33,034 nucleotides of DNA from Rummeliibacillus sp. POC4 (GTDB taxonomy: Bacteria; Bacillota; Bacilli; Bacillales_A; Planococcaceae). Below the pieces are notes generated by a model. It did no database searches and was not told where the DNA came from. It worked only from the letters and a program-made list of their open reading frames with translations. Within the stretch, counting starts at the first letter, position 1; each line of letters starts with the position of its first letter. This document shows positions 1 to 9,363 of this stretch, one piece after another. Where the stretch lies: positions 1 to 33,034 of the forward strand of contig NZ_QWUA01000055.1 of NCBI RefSeq assembly GCF_003576525.1, read 5' to 3'. The translations under genes were made by a program, and so were the position numbers.

Positions 1-48
1 GTCTTATTTTTAATTTTGAATTGTATAAAAATACAGGAAATTGTCTTG

Positions 49-78
49 TTGAGCCATATGTGTTCCTACCCTTAAAAT
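49..78 (+). promoter_or_regulatory. possible sigma-A promoter of rocF
   Basis: TTGAGC at 49-54 and TAAAAT at 73-78 are separated by 18 bp, and a strong purine-rich ribosome binding site follows before the ATG at 111. No SigL-type -24/-12 element was seen. The -35 match is weak, so this is tentative. Confidence 0.35.
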
Positions 79-110
79 GAGGATAGAATATAAAGGGGGG
101 GAATGATTTT

Positions 111-1016
111 ATGGCACTATTAGATATTTCGATAATTGGAGTCCCTATGGATCTGGGACAGCTACGTAGAGGGGTAGATATGGGGCCGAGTGCAATTCGA
201 TATGCAGGTGCAATCGAGCGTTTACAATCAATTGGACATCGCGTAGTAGATGAGGGAGATATCTATATAGATCATTCAAAAAAGGGGAATTCTAATCATA
301 CAACTTTACGAAATCTAGATGCCGTTGCTAATGCGAATATCGAATTAGCACATAAAGTCCATAAAGTTGTAGCTGTTGGCCAATTTCCATTGGTTTTAGG
401 GGGAGATCATAGTATTGCAATTGGTACATTAGCGGGAATATCAGATGCCTATAAAAATTTAGGTGTCATTTGGTATGATGCTCATGCAGATATGAATACG
501 AGTGATACCTCACCAACAGGTAATATTCATGGAATGCCATTAGCAGTTAGTATGGGATTAGGGCATGAACGATTAGTGAACATAAGAGATTATTCACCTA
601 AAGTTAAACCAGAGAATATTGTTATTATTGGAGCTCGTTCAATTGACGAAGGTGAGAAAAAGTTAATACATCAAAAGGGAATAAGAGTTTATACAATGCA
701 TGAAATTGATCGGTTAGGAATGACGGATGTAATACAAGATGCCATTATCTATTTACGAGGGCAGAATGTAGATGGGGTGCATCTATCATTAGACTTAGAT
801 GGGATTGATCCTATATATACTCCAGGGGTTGGAACTCCAGTGCCAGGAGGAATTACATATCGTGAAAGTCATTTAGCGATGGAAATGTTACAGGATTCAG
901 GATTAATCACTTCTGCTGAGTTTGTTGAGGTAAATCCGATTCTTGATGAAAAAAATAAAACAGCTGATGTAGCTGTTGCCTTAATGGGTTCTCTATTTGG
1001 CGAAAAATTAGTCTAA
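111..1016 (+). CDS. rocF: arginase
   Basis: Cytosolic Mn-dependent arginase that hydrolyses L-arginine to ornithine and urea, feeding arginine catabolism. The 301 residues match the usual bacterial length. The metal-binding signatures are all present: GGDHS (His100), DAHADMNT (Asp123, His125, Asp127) and SLDLDGIDP (Asp228, Asp230). The substrate-loop sequence TSPTGNIHGMP follows the second motif. The start ATG is preceded by a run of seven G (ribosome binding site) about nine bases upstream. The gene has its own terminator and is separated from sigW by 263 bp, so it is probably monocistronic. A close agmatinase is unlikely because the N-terminal VPMDLGQLRRGVDMGPSAIR signature is typical of arginase. 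Confidence 0.97.
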   Translation: MALLDISIIGVPMDLGQLRRGVDMGPSAIRYAGAIERLQSIGHRVVDEGDIYIDHSKKGNSNHTTLRNLDAVANANIELAHKVHKVVAVGQFPLVLGGDHSIAIGTLAGISDAYKNLGVIWYDAHADMNTSDTSPTGNIHGMPLAVSMGLGHERLVNIRDYSPKVKPENIVIIGARSIDEGEKKLIHQKGIRVYTMHEIDRLGMTDVIQDAIIYLRGQNVDGVHLSLDLDGIDPIYTPGVGTPVPGGITYRESHLAMEMLQDSGLITSAEFVEVNPILDEKNKTADVAVALMGSLFGEKLV

Positions 1017-1067
1017 GGTTAAAAATTTTTCACGTTTAAGTAAATCTAAAACTTTTTACAAAGATTA

Positions 1068-1099
1068 AAAAGAGTCGGTGACTTTCAATCGGCTCTTTT
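1068..1099 (+). terminator. rho-independent terminator after rocF
   Basis: AAAAGAGTCG (1068-1077) pairs with CGGCTCTTTT (1090-1099) with one G-U wobble, followed by an A/T-rich tract. Confidence 0.8.
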
Positions 1100-1217
1100 A
1101 TTATATTTTTTAGAGTTATTTTTGTGTGGAGAAAATAATAAAAGTTGTAAGTAATTTACTGGAAGTATTGGTATAATAAAATATAAAGAATATTATTTAA
1201 AAAATTTCAAACAAAAA

Positions 1218-1244
1218 TGAAACCATAAAAGTAACTTGTTCGTA
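1218..1244 (+). promoter_or_regulatory. SigW-type ECF promoter (autoregulatory)
   Basis: TGAAAC at 1218-1223 and CGTA at 1241-1244, spaced by 17 bp, match the established SigW consensus (TGAAAC, 16-17 bp, CGTA). It lies 36 bp upstream of the sigW start, so positive autoregulation is expected. An extended -10 element (TGGTATAAT, 1169-1177) further upstream could give a housekeeping basal transcript. Confidence 0.85.
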
Positions 1245-1279
1245 TATAACGGGTAACCGCATAGCGGAGGGGAAATCAC

Positions 1280-1843
1280 ATGGATGCGTTAGTCAACAAA
1301 AGAATAAAGCAAGTGCTGAAAGGTGATCAACAAGCGTATTCAGATATTGTGAGCCTCTATCAGCAACAGGTATATCATGTATGTTATCGTATGTTGAACA
1401 ATCGACACGAAGCAGAAGATATTGCGCAAGAAGCTTTTATTCGTGCATATACAAATTTGCACACTTTCGATTTAAAAAGAAAATTTTCAACATGGCTATT
1501 TCGTATAGCAACAAATCTATGTATTGATAGGATAAGGAAAAAGAAACCGGACTATTATTTAGATGCTGAAATTGCAGGTACTGATGGATTGGATATGTAT
1601 TCTCAAATTGCTTCCACTAATCGACTCCCTGATGAAGAAGTTGAAAGAATGGAATTGCAAGAAAGAATCCAATATGAGATTAGTTGCTTGCCGGAAAAGT
1701 ATCGTGTAGTTATTATCTTAAAGTATATGGAAGAATTGCCGTTGCAGGAAATTAGCGATATTTTAAATATGCCACTAGGAACAGTAAAAACACGTATTCA
1801 TCGTGGTCGTGAAGCATTAAGAAAGCAATTAGGCAATTTGTAG
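1280..1843 (+). CDS. sigW: ECF sigma factor SigW
   Basis: RNA polymerase sigma factor for the envelope-stress and antimicrobial-peptide regulon. The 187-aa length is standard for the family. Region 2 is visible around residues 25-95 (YHVCYRML, EAEDIAQEAFIRAYTNL, STWLFRIATNLCIDRIRKKKP) and region 4 at about 128-185 (LPEKYRVVIILKYMEELPL and the helix-turn-helix GTVKTRIHRGREALRK). A GGAGGGG ribosome binding site precedes the ATG. It sits 13 bp upstream of rsiW in an operon behind a SigW-type promoter. The order sigW-rsiW-cdaA-cdaR-glmM-glmS is the same as in Bacillus subtilis. Confidence 0.96.
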   Translation: MDALVNKRIKQVLKGDQQAYSDIVSLYQQQVYHVCYRMLNNRHEAEDIAQEAFIRAYTNLHTFDLKRKFSTWLFRIATNLCIDRIRKKKPDYYLDAEIAGTDGLDMYSQIASTNRLPDEEVERMELQERIQYEISCLPEKYRVVIILKYMEELPLQEISDILNMPLGTVKTRIHRGREALRKQLGNL

Positions 1844-1856
1844 GAGGGGTTTCACT

Positions 1857-2477
1857 ATGAGTACATGCCCTGAACATATCGTGCAATACATGCATGAATA
1901 TTTAGATGGGGACATTAGCCGCGAACATGAGCAAGAGCTAAAGGCATATATGCGAGATTGTAAGGATTGTCAACAGCATATGCAAGAGTTAACAAGTACC
2001 ATAGCGTTCGTCAAAAGTGCAGCTGTTATAGAAGTGCCTCCAAATTTTGTAGAACAAGTTATGCAAAAACTTCCTAAAAGAAGAATGCGAACAGGTGTCC
2101 AAAGTTGGCTACGGCGACATCCCTTTTTTGTCGCCGCTGCATTGTTTTGTATTTTTATGAGTGCCTCTCTATTTTCAGGATATAAAAACGATCAAGAGTT
2201 TTCTTTCACCAAACAGCCAAACCTACAAGTGGAGGGGCAAACAGTTATAGTCCCTGAAGGTGAAACCGTAAAAGGTGATATTGTTGTGAAGAATGGTGAT
2301 ATTATTGTAAAAGGTGCTGTTGAAGGTGATATAACAGTTATTAACGGTAAATATATGGCCTCTACGGCAAATGTAACTGGTCAAATTGATGAAGTCGATG
2401 AAGTGTTTGAATGGCTATGGTATAAAATAAAAAGCAGTGCAAAAAACGCATGGTCTTTTATTGAGAAAAATGAATAA
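1857..2477 (+). CDS. rsiW: anti-sigma-W factor RsiW
   Basis: Single-pass membrane anti-sigma factor that holds SigW inactive until regulated proteolysis (in Bacillus by PrsW and then RasP). The N-terminal cytoplasmic anti-sigma domain (about 1-60) carries Cys4, Cys35 and Cys38. A membrane segment spans about residues 91-110, followed by an extracytoplasmic domain with the family-typical VPEGETVKGDIVVKNGDII stretch and an MAST-NVTGQIDEV end. Length (206 aa) fits the B. subtilis protein. Oddly, the zinc-motif histidine expected at H-x3-C-x2-C is Tyr31 here. Position, length and C-terminal similarity make the assignment secure. Confidence 0.94.
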   Translation: MSTCPEHIVQYMHEYLDGDISREHEQELKAYMRDCKDCQQHMQELTSTIAFVKSAAVIEVPPNFVEQVMQKLPKRRMRTGVQSWLRRHPFFVAAALFCIFMSASLFSGYKNDQEFSFTKQPNLQVEGQTVIVPEGETVKGDIVVKNGDIIVKGAVEGDITVINGKYMASTANVTGQIDEVDEVFEWLWYKIKSSAKNAWSFIEKNE

Positions 2478-2485
2478 ACTGGTAT

Positions 2486-2517
2486 GGAAAGTCTACTTTT
2501 AAAATAGTGGGCTTTTC
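2486..2517 (+). terminator. probable terminator after rsiW
   Basis: A ten-pair hairpin with several G-U pairs (AAAGTCTACT 2488-2497 with AGTGGGCTTT 2506-2515) lies 9 bp after rsiW. The U-tract is poor, so readthrough into cdaA is possible. Confidence 0.5.
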
Positions 2518-2548
2518 TGCTTCATACAGGTAGAAAGAAAGGTAAATG

Positions 2549-2557
2549 TGCTATACT
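2549..2557 (+). promoter_or_regulatory. extended -10 promoter of cdaA-cdaR-glmM
   Basis: TGCTATACT (TGn plus TATACT) lies 38 bp before the cdaA ATG. No good -35 box sits at standard spacing. It would give the c-di-AMP operon a transcript independent of SigW. Confidence 0.45.
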
Positions 2558-2594
2558 TGATATATAGTACTCGCTAGAAAAGTGGGGGATCCAC

Positions 2595-3437
2595 ATGTCT
2601 TTTATTAATGAATTTACACAATTCACCAGCAACCAATGGGTGAAAATGGTATTAAATGTAATTGATATTTTATTAGTATGGTTAGTGATTTACAAGATAT
2701 TAACATTGATTCGCGGTACTAAGGCGGTTCAGCTTTTAAAAGGTATTTTCGTTATTATAATTATTCGGATTATAACAGTTTATTTTGGACTAACGACGCT
2801 AGGATGGATGACAAAGCAGGTTATAAATTATGGTTTCTTAGCAATCATTATCATTTTCCAACCTGAATTGCGTAGGGCATTAGAGCAATTAGGTAGAGGG
2901 AAGTTGTTTGCTAGAAGCAATTTACAAGAGGAAGAAGAACAAGCAAGATTGGTATCTGCTATGTCTAAATCAGTAAGTTATATGGCTAAACGTCGTATTG
3001 GCGCGCTTATTTCAATTGAACGTGATACAGGGTTAAATGATTATATTGAAACTGGTATACCAATGTACTCCGAAATTTCTTCTGAGTTAATCATTAATAT
3101 ATTTATACCAAATACACCGCTTCATGATGGAGCAGTGGTTATACAAAAGAATAAGATAGCTGCAGCAGCATGTTATCTACCTTTGTCAGAAAGTCCATTC
3201 ATCTCGAAAGAACTAGGTACTCGACATCGTGCAGCAATTGGAATAAGTGAAGTGACTGATGCAGTAACAGTTGTTGTCTCAGAGGAAACAGGTGCTATTA
3301 GTTTAACGATAAATGGAGATTTACATCGTGATTTATCGATTGAAGAATTTGAATCTCGTTTGCAACGCGCATGGTTCGGGGAGTCAACTTCAGCAATTAG
3401 TACCTCCAAATGGAACTGGAGGGGTGATAAAAAGTGA
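2595..3437 (+). CDS. cdaA: diadenylate cyclase CdaA
   Basis: Membrane-bound enzyme that condenses two ATP into c-di-AMP, the second messenger controlling potassium, osmolyte and cell-wall homeostasis. Three hydrophobic segments lie at about residues 15-38, 48-65 and 76-90. The DAC domain follows, with the catalytic LHDGA motif (Asp178-Gly179-Ala180) and the GTRHRAA motif (208-214). The 280-aa length is normal. A GTGGGGGATCC ribosome binding region precedes the ATG. The gene overlaps cdaR by 1 or 4 bases, depending on the cdaR start, so the two are translationally coupled. The partner genes cdaR and glmM downstream are the conserved functional context. Confidence 0.97.
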   Translation: MSFINEFTQFTSNQWVKMVLNVIDILLVWLVIYKILTLIRGTKAVQLLKGIFVIIIIRIITVYFGLTTLGWMTKQVINYGFLAIIIIFQPELRRALEQLGRGKLFARSNLQEEEEQARLVSAMSKSVSYMAKRRIGALISIERDTGLNDYIETGIPMYSEISSELIINIFIPNTPLHDGAVVIQKNKIAAAACYLPLSESPFISKELGTRHRAAIGISEVTDAVTVVVSEETGAISLTINGDLHRDLSIEEFESRLQRAWFGESTSAISTSKWNWRGDKK

Positions 3438-4720
3438 TGGATAAACTAATTGATAGTCCATGGTTTGTACGTATTACAGCCCTTGCGTTAACATTACTAA
3501 TTTTCTTTACCGTAAAGTCTGAAACAAGTACTGAAAATAATACAACGACAACATCTGACCGCCAATCTGAGATTATTCATGATGTCCCAGTAAAAGTACT
3601 ATATGACAATGAAAACTTGATTGTCTCCGGTGTTCCTCAAACCGTAGATGTGTCTATTGAAGGTCCGTATGCACTGGTATTTCAAAAGAAGACGATTAAA
3701 GATTACCAAGTTTACTTAGATTTAAGCAAAGCAACTATAGGTAAACATAAAGTCAAATTTAAATATAAGGGCTTTTCAGATAAGTTAAAAGTTCGAGTTG
3801 AACCAGCCACTGTTAATGTTTCGATAGAAGAAAAGGTAACACGAACATTTAAGGTTGAACCCGATTTTAATGAAAGCCAACTAGCTTCTAATTATTTTGT
3901 TAAATCGATGTATGCAAATCCTAATGAAGTAACAGTAACTGGGGCAAAAAGTGTTGTTGACCGTATTGTTTATATTAAAGCGATGTTATCGGGTCAATTT
4001 TCAGCTACAGAGTCCTTTACAAAAGAAGCAGAGGTTAAAGTCCTGGACAGAGATATGAACAAACTCGACGTGATAGTCGAACCAGCAACTGTACCAGTGA
4101 AAGTTGACATTGGGGAGTATAATAAGGAAGTGCCAATTTCCTTAAATGTGAAAGGCAGTCCTAAAAGTGGTTCGAAAGTAAAATCATTAAATACTGACAC
4201 AAACTACATTACATTGTTTGGTTCAAAGAAGGATTTAGAAAAAATAACCACATTTCCTGTTGATGTAGATGTTACGAAATTAAAAAAATCTGGTGATGTA
4301 ATTGTTAATTTGCCAAAACCAACAGGTGTGACAAAACTTTCTGTAAACCAATTGAAAGTTCATGTATCATTAGATGAATCCATTACTACCGATCAACAAA
4401 AAGGTGAAAATACAATTGAACAAGATGAAACATCAAATACATCTATAAAAACATTAGAAAATGTTAAGGTGCAAATAAGAAATTTAGATACAAAACAATA
4501 CACCATTGATGAAAATGCAGATCATTATGTATCAGTTGTAATTACTGGTGATCAACAAAAACTATCAAATGTCAAAAAATCAGACATACAGCTTTATGTT
4601 GATGCAGATAATGTGACTGAAGGAGTTAATACTTTAAAAATAGTAGGAAGCAGCCCATCAGGTACTACATGGAAAGCTACACCAAGTACTATAAAACTAA
4701 AGGTAAAACAACTGTCTTAA
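3434..4720 (+). CDS. cdaR: CdaA regulatory protein CdaR (YbbR)
   Basis: Extracytoplasmic regulator of the CdaA cyclase. It has one N-terminal membrane anchor (about residues 10-26, FVRITALALTLLIFFTV) and then repeated YbbR domains, recognisable from recurring strands such as VPVKVLYDNENLIV, PATVNVSIEEKV, PATVPVKVDIGEYNK and LENVKVQIRNL. The 428 aa fit a four-repeat protein. Start choice is ambiguous: GTG at 3434 or ATG at 3437 both lie downstream of GGAGGGG, the former at better spacing. The gene sits between cdaA and glmM, matching the known CdaA-CdaR-GlmM interaction set. Confidence 0.94.
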   Translation: MMDKLIDSPWFVRITALALTLLIFFTVKSETSTENNTTTTSDRQSEIIHDVPVKVLYDNENLIVSGVPQTVDVSIEGPYALVFQKKTIKDYQVYLDLSKATIGKHKVKFKYKGFSDKLKVRVEPATVNVSIEEKVTRTFKVEPDFNESQLASNYFVKSMYANPNEVTVTGAKSVVDRIVYIKAMLSGQFSATESFTKEAEVKVLDRDMNKLDVIVEPATVPVKVDIGEYNKEVPISLNVKGSPKSGSKVKSLNTDTNYITLFGSKKDLEKITTFPVDVDVTKLKKSGDVIVNLPKPTGVTKLSVNQLKVHVSLDESITTDQQKGENTIEQDETSNTSIKTLENVKVQIRNLDTKQYTIDENADHYVSVVITGDQQKLSNVKKSDIQLYVDADNVTEGVNTLKIVGSSPSGTTWKATPSTIKLKVKQLS

Positions 4721-4765
4721 ACAGATTTGTAAAAATGGATATAGTTTTGAAGGAGAGAATACAAA

Positions 4766-6118
4766 ATGGGTAAATATTTCGGAACAGACGGCGTCCGCGG
4801 TGTCGCCAATAGTGAGCTAACACCTGAGTTAGCATTTAAATTGGGACGCTTTGGTGGATACGTTTTAACGAAAGAGACCACAGAACGTCCAAAAGTATTA
4901 ATTGGACGAGATACACGTATTTCAGGCGAAATGTTAGAAGGAGCGCTTGTTGCTGGATTACTATCAGTAGGAGCAGAAGTTATGCGTTTAGGCGTGATTA
5001 GTACTCCAGGAGTTGCTTACTTAACACGTGTAATGAGCGCTCAAGCTGGTGTTATGATTTCAGCATCACATAATCCTGTTGCAGATAATGGTATTAAGTT
5101 TTTTGGCCCAGACGGTTTTAAATTATCAGATGCACAAGAGGAAGAAATTGAAGCTCTACTAGATCAAGAACAAGACCAACTACCTCGTCCAACAGGTGGT
5201 GACCTTGGTTCTGTAACTGATTACTTTGAAGGTGGACAAAAATACATTCAGTATTTGAAACAAACCGTATATGAAGACTTTACAGGTATTCATATTGCAT
5301 TAGATTGTGCAAATGGTGCAACATCAGCTTTAGCAACACATCTATTCGCTGATTTGGAAGCTGATTTATCTACTATGGGTTCTTCTCCAAATGGTTTAAA
5401 TATTAATGATGGTGTCGGCTCAACACATCCTGAAAAACTTGCGCAATTTGTTCAAGAAAAAGGTGCTGATGTAGGTTTAGCATTTGATGGTGATGGAGAC
5501 CGTTTAATCGCTGTTGATGAAAATGGTCAAATTGTCGATGGAGACCAAATCATGTATATTTGTGCAAAACATTTACATGCAGAAGGAAAACTACAAAAAG
5601 ATACAGTTGTTTCAACTGTTATGAGCAACATGGGCTTCTACAAAGCTTTAGAAGAAAATGGTATGCATAGTATCCAAACTAAAGTAGGAGATCGTTACGT
5701 AGTAGAAGCTATGCGTGAAGGTAACTATAATGTTGGTGGCGAACAATCAGGTCATATCGTATTCTTAGATCATAATACAACAGGTGATGGTTTACTTACT
5801 GGCTTACAATTAGTTAATACAATGAAAGTAACCGGCAAGAAATTATCAGAGCTTGCTTCTGAAATGACGATCTTCCCTCAAAAACTTATCAATGTTCGTG
5901 TAACAGATAAACACGCTGTGAAAGAAAATGAAAAAGTAGCAGCAATCATTGACCAAGTTGAACATGAGATGAACGGAGATGGACGTGTCTTAGTTAGACC
6001 TTCAGGGACAGAACCATTAGTTCGTGTCATGGTAGAAGCACCATCAAGTGAACTATGCGAATCTTATTGCAAACGAATTGCAGATGTCGTTCGTGAAGAA
6101 ATGGGATTAAAAGATTAA
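4766..6118 (+). CDS. glmM: phosphoglucosamine mutase GlmM
   Basis: Cytosolic enzyme interconverting glucosamine-6-phosphate and glucosamine-1-phosphate for UDP-GlcNAc and peptidoglycan synthesis. In other Firmicutes it also binds and inhibits CdaA. The active-site loop [14 protein letters not shown] places the phosphoserine at Ser101. The Mg-binding loop DGDGDR is near residue 240, the sugar-binding GGEQSGH near 326 and the phosphate-binding [14 protein letters not shown] near the C terminus. Length (450 aa) and start [12 protein letters not shown] are canonical. An AGGAGAG ribosome binding site precedes the ATG. The gene is the last of the cdaA operon and is closed by a strong terminator. 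Confidence 0.98.
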   Translation: MGKYFGTDGVRGVANSELTPELAFKLGRFGGYVLTKETTERPKVLIGRDTRISGEMLEGALVAGLLSVGAEVMRLGVISTPGVAYLTRVMSAQAGVMISASHNPVADNGIKFFGPDGFKLSDAQEEEIEALLDQEQDQLPRPTGGDLGSVTDYFEGGQKYIQYLKQTVYEDFTGIHIALDCANGATSALATHLFADLEADLSTMGSSPNGLNINDGVGSTHPEKLAQFVQEKGADVGLAFDGDGDRLIAVDENGQIVDGDQIMYICAKHLHAEGKLQKDTVVSTVMSNMGFYKALEENGMHSIQTKVGDRYVVEAMREGNYNVGGEQSGHIVFLDHNTTGDGLLTGLQLVNTMKVTGKKLSELASEMTIFPQKLINVRVTDKHAVKENEKVAAIIDQVEHEMNGDGRVLVRPSGTEPLVRVMVEAPSSELCESYCKRIADVVREEMGLKD

Positions 6119-6145
6119 TCATTAAAAGAAATTTGATAAATTGAC

Positions 6146-6179
6146 AAAGAAGAAATCTCTTAGACGGGATTTCTTCTTT
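6146..6179 (+). terminator. rho-independent terminator after glmM
   Basis: A perfect 12-bp stem (6146-6157 with 6168-6179) is followed by T-rich sequence. It separates the cdaA operon from glmS. Confidence 0.9.
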
Positions 6180-6365
6180 TTTGTGCAAAAAATTTATGAT
6201 GTTGTTAAATCATAATTCATATAGTGAATACTAAGTTTGTAAAATCTGTAATAGTAATGACAAACTTTTTTAATAAAAACATGCAACAAAATGGTAGCCA
6301 ATTGCGTATAATAAGGTAATTGATTTTATTTTTGTATTGTAAACCTTTTCAATGCATGTTTGTAA

Positions 6366-6394
6366 TTGACTATGAAAAGTGTTTTCAGTATGAT
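6366..6394 (+). promoter_or_regulatory. sigma-A promoter of glmS
   Basis: TTGACT (6366-6371) and TATGAT (6389-6394) are spaced by exactly 17 bp. Transcription from about 6401 gives a leader of roughly 340 nt that contains the glmS ribozyme. The rest of the 6180-6365 gap shows only A/T-rich sequence. Confidence 0.8.
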
Positions 6395-6492
6395 GAGAAT
6401 GCTAAGAATTTTTAAAGGTCTAACCTCTTAAAAAAGATTAGTATATTGCTAAGGAGGGTCGTATCGAAGCAAAAAATCGGAAAACAGTTATA

Positions 6493-6660
6493 GCGCCAGT
6501 ACTGAAGAAATCGAGCGTAGAAGCTTCAGTAGACGAGGTGGAGGAGTATCGAAGTTTTCGGCGGATGCCTCCCGGTCGCAAGTGCCCGATCGTATGCTTA
6601 CTTTTAAATGGCTCAAGTAATTGAGCAGACAGAGAGAGTAAGAAGGCAAAATAGCAGCTG
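6493..6660 (+). ncRNA. glmS glucosamine-6-phosphate riboswitch ribozyme
   Basis: Self-cleaving cis-regulatory RNA that uses glucosamine-6-phosphate as a cofactor to cut its own mRNA and so repress glmS. The cleavage site is between A6492 and the GCGCC at 6493-6497. A variable P1 hairpin follows (TACTGAAG paired with CTTCAGTA). The conserved core then runs from about 6534 to 6578 and includes GAGGTGGAGGAGTATCGAAG and GGCGGATGCCTCCCGG. Later hairpins (for example GCTCAAGTAATTGAGC at 6611-6626) correspond to P3/P4. The 3' end is approximate. A further AAATAG/CTATTT hairpin (6649-6684) lies between the ribozyme and the glmS ribosome binding site. Confidence 0.93.
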
Positions 6661-6738
6661 TACTTTTGTGTACTTCACCTATTTAGGGGAAGGCTACTTT
6701 TATACGGCTAATTTTGCGAAAGTTCGGAGGAAAATTAA

Positions 6739-8541
6739 ATGTGTGGTATTGTTGGATATAATGGCTTACTAGATGCCAAAGAAATATTATTAAAAGGTTT
6801 AGAAAAATTAGAGTACCGTGGGTATGATTCTGCGGGTATCGCTCTTATCAATAATGAAGGTGTAACAGTTTTTAAAGAAAAAGGTCGTATTGCAGATTTA
6901 CGTGAAGAAGTGGATCCAACAGTTGAAGCTACTGTTGGAATTGGACATACACGTTGGGCAACTCACGGTGTGCCAAACCGTCGTAATGCACACCCTCATC
7001 AAAGTGCATCAGGTCGTTTCACATTAGTGCACAATGGTGTATTAGAAAACTATCATCTATTACAAGATGAATTTTTACAAGGTGTTGAAATGCAATCTGA
7101 TACAGATACAGAAGTTATTGTTCAACTTGTTGAGAAATTCGTCAATGATGGGATGACAACTGAAGATGCTTTCCGTCATACATTAACACTTGTCAACGGA
7201 TCTTATGCACTTGCCTTACTAGATGCAGAAGATACTGAAACAATTTTTGTAGCAAAAAACAAAAGTCCATTATTAGTTGGTGTAGGTGATGGCTTCAATG
7301 TTGTTGCATCTGATGCAATGGCGATGCTTCAAGTCACAAACCAATATATTGAATTGCATGATAAAGAAATCGTTATCGTGGGTAAAGATTCTATGACGAT
7401 TAAAAAACTAGATGGAACTGTTGTAGAACGTGCTCCTTATACAGCTGAGTTAGATATGAGCGACATCGAAAAAGGCACATATCCTCACTACATGCTTAAG
7501 GAAATCGATGAACAACCAGGTGTTGTCCGTAAAATTATTCAAGCATATCAAAATGAAGAAGGCGAGTTAACAATTCCTTCTGAAATTGCCGAAGCACTTC
7601 ATGAAGCGGATCGTTTATATATTGTCGCTGCAGGCACAAGTTACCATGCTGGTCTTGTAGGAAAACAATATTTTGAAAAGATTGCAGGTATTCCTGTAGA
7701 AGTTCATATTTCAAGTGAATTTGGCTACAACATGCCATTGCTATCGAAAAAACCATTCTTTATCTTCATCTCTCAATCAGGTGAAACAGCTGACAGCCGT
7801 CAAGTATTAGTGAAGATTAAAGAACTTGGTCACCCTTCTTTAACTATCACAAACGTACCAGGATCAACATTATCTCGTGAAGCAGATTACACATTGCTAT
7901 TACATGCTGGTCCCGAAATAGCAGTAGCATCAACGAAGGCATATGTCGCACAAGTAGCAGTACTTGTGATTGTTGCCTATGTAGAAGCACAATCACAAGG
8001 TAAACAATTAGACTTTGATCTTAAAGCTGAACTTGCTATTGCAGCTAACGGAATCCAATCAATTGTTGATGACAAAGATGGTCTAAAAGAAATTTCAGAT
8101 TCATTCTTAGCGACAACACGAAATGCATTCTTCATCGGTCGTATTGTAGATTACTATGTAAGTCTTGAAGGCGCATTAAAACTAAAAGAAATCTCATATA
8201 TTCAAGCGGAAGGATTTGCAGGTGGCGAACTAAAACACGGTACCATCGCTCTAATCGAAGATGGCACTCCTGTATTCGCATTAATCACTCAAAAAAATGT
8301 GAGTCTAAATCTTCGCGGAAATGTAAAAGAAGTCGTAGCACGTGGAGCTAACCCATGCATTATCTCAATGGAAGGCATGGAAGAAGCGGGAGACACAATT
8401 GTTCTACCAGATGTGCACCAACTGCTAACACCACTTGTATCTGTAGTAGCCCTACAACTAATCAGTTACTATGCAGCACTATACCGTGGTTGTGATGTTG
8501 ATAAACCACGCAACTTAGCTAAATCAGTGACTGTTGAGTAG
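6739..8541 (+). CDS. glmS: glutamine-fructose-6-phosphate aminotransferase
   Basis: First and committed step of amino-sugar synthesis: fructose-6-phosphate plus glutamine gives glucosamine-6-phosphate. The N-terminal class II glutaminase domain begins MCGIVGY, with Cys2 becoming the N-terminal nucleophile after Met removal, and contains HTRWATHG and the HNGVLENY loop. Two SIS isomerase domains follow (roughly 285-420 and 455-590) with SQSGETADS, the [11 protein letters not shown] segment and the C-terminal [13 protein letters not shown] end. Length of 600 aa is canonical. A CGGAGG ribosome binding site precedes the ATG. Regulation is by the upstream ribozyme. Confidence 0.98.
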   Translation: MCGIVGYNGLLDAKEILLKGLEKLEYRGYDSAGIALINNEGVTVFKEKGRIADLREEVDPTVEATVGIGHTRWATHGVPNRRNAHPHQSASGRFTLVHNGVLENYHLLQDEFLQGVEMQSDTDTEVIVQLVEKFVNDGMTTEDAFRHTLTLVNGSYALALLDAEDTETIFVAKNKSPLLVGVGDGFNVVASDAMAMLQVTNQYIELHDKEIVIVGKDSMTIKKLDGTVVERAPYTAELDMSDIEKGTYPHYMLKEIDEQPGVVRKIIQAYQNEEGELTIPSEIAEALHEADRLYIVAAGTSYHAGLVGKQYFEKIAGIPVEVHISSEFGYNMPLLSKKPFFIFISQSGETADSRQVLVKIKELGHPSLTITNVPGSTLSREADYTLLLHAGPEIAVASTKAYVAQVAVLVIVAYVEAQSQGKQLDFDLKAELAIAANGIQSIVDDKDGLKEISDSFLATTRNAFFIGRIVDYYVSLEGALKLKEISYIQAEGFAGGELKHGTIALIEDGTPVFALITQKNVSLNLRGNVKEVVARGANPCIISMEGMEEAGDTIVLPDVHQLLTPLVSVVALQLISYYAALYRGCDVDKPRNLAKSVTVE

Positions 8542-8622
8542 TTGGTTCAACGGAGAAACAGTTATTGTTGAAAGACAACAAAGTCGGGAACTGACACATT
8601 CGACCAAAATTTAATAATTATG

Positions 8623-8660
8623 AGCACGATTCAATTTTTGTTGGATCGTGCTTTTTGTTT
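8623..8660 (+). terminator. rho-independent terminator after glmS
   Basis: AGCACGATTCAA (8623-8634) pairs with TTGGATCGTGCT (8641-8652) over 12 bp with one G-U pair, followed by TTTTGTTT. Confidence 0.92.
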
Positions 8661-8806
8661 ATCGAAATAAACAAGGAATCTGGCGTTTTATATTTACATA
8701 AAGGATTTTTTTAATAGAACGAGAACTAGAGTAATATTATCTATTTTAATCTTATGATCTAACAGGTAGTTTAGGTTATTAATCTGTTGATTTGGTGAAT
8801 TAACGT

Positions 8807-8836
8807 TTGAATTTTAAATGAGTTGAAATGTATATC
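8807..8836 (+). promoter_or_regulatory. possible sigma-A promoter for the 8881 gene
   Basis: TTGAAT (8807-8812) and TATATC (8831-8836) are 18 bp apart, 44 bp before the likely start. The remainder of the 8542-8859 gap holds the glmS terminator and otherwise featureless A/T-rich DNA. Confidence 0.35.
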
Positions 8837-8880
8837 AAGTCTATTCATATGATTTATAGATGGAGGGATGTATTAAAAAT

Positions 8881-9330
8881 ATGAAAAGGAATGTCTTCAT
8901 TTTAATAGCGATAGTGGCGTTAACTGTTGGGAGTTATTTTGTTATTGAGTTATTAAATTCAAACCCACCCAAACCGATCCTTACTGTTGAAGGGAAAAAA
9001 GTAGAAGTGGCACAAGGATCATATTGTTGGGAGGGACTTATTGATGCAAAGTGTGTTGATACCGTTTCACCACATGAAATTATCAATGTTAAAAATCTTA
9101 AACCTATAACGGTATCAGCACAATCTGAATTGAAAATAAAATATAAAAAAGAGCCAATAGAAAATACATTAGGGGTTAATAGATGGATTAATAATAAAGA
9201 TTCAGAGAGTATTCCAATAAAAAGAAATGTAATACGATTGCCAAAAGAAAAAGGAAAACATGTATACAATGTTTTTGCAAATTGGGATAATGGCAGTTCA
9301 AATTATATCTTTGTTGTTGAAGTTAGGTAA
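8881..9330 (+). CDS. membrane-anchored extracytoplasmic protein of unknown function
   Basis: Protein of 149 aa with a lysine-led N-terminal hydrophobic segment (MKRNVFILIAIVALTVGSYF) acting as an uncleaved anchor or signal peptide. A beta-rich exterior domain follows, with a distinctive SYCWEG...KCVDTVSP pair of cysteines that could form a disulfide. From memory it resembles small uncharacterised Bacillus proteins sharing a TYCW...C-D pattern; no function is known to me. The upstream in-frame ATG at 8860 overlaps the GGAGGG ribosome binding site (8862-8867), so the ATG at 8881 is preferred. It is probably co-transcribed with the small gene 33 bp downstream. Confidence 0.7.
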   Translation: MKRNVFILIAIVALTVGSYFVIELLNSNPPKPILTVEGKKVEVAQGSYCWEGLIDAKCVDTVSPHEIINVKNLKPITVSAQSELKIKYKKEPIENTLGVNRWINNKDSESIPIKRNVIRLPKEKGKHVYNVFANWDNGSSNYIFVVEVR

Positions 9331-9363
9331 TCATAAAGCAATTAATGATAGGAGGAAATGACT

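Noticed and set aside
8860-8880. Upstream ATG at 8860 as the start of the membrane-anchored unknown protein
   Set aside because: The codon overlaps the GGAGGG ribosome binding site that serves the ATG at 8881, and nothing upstream could initiate it.
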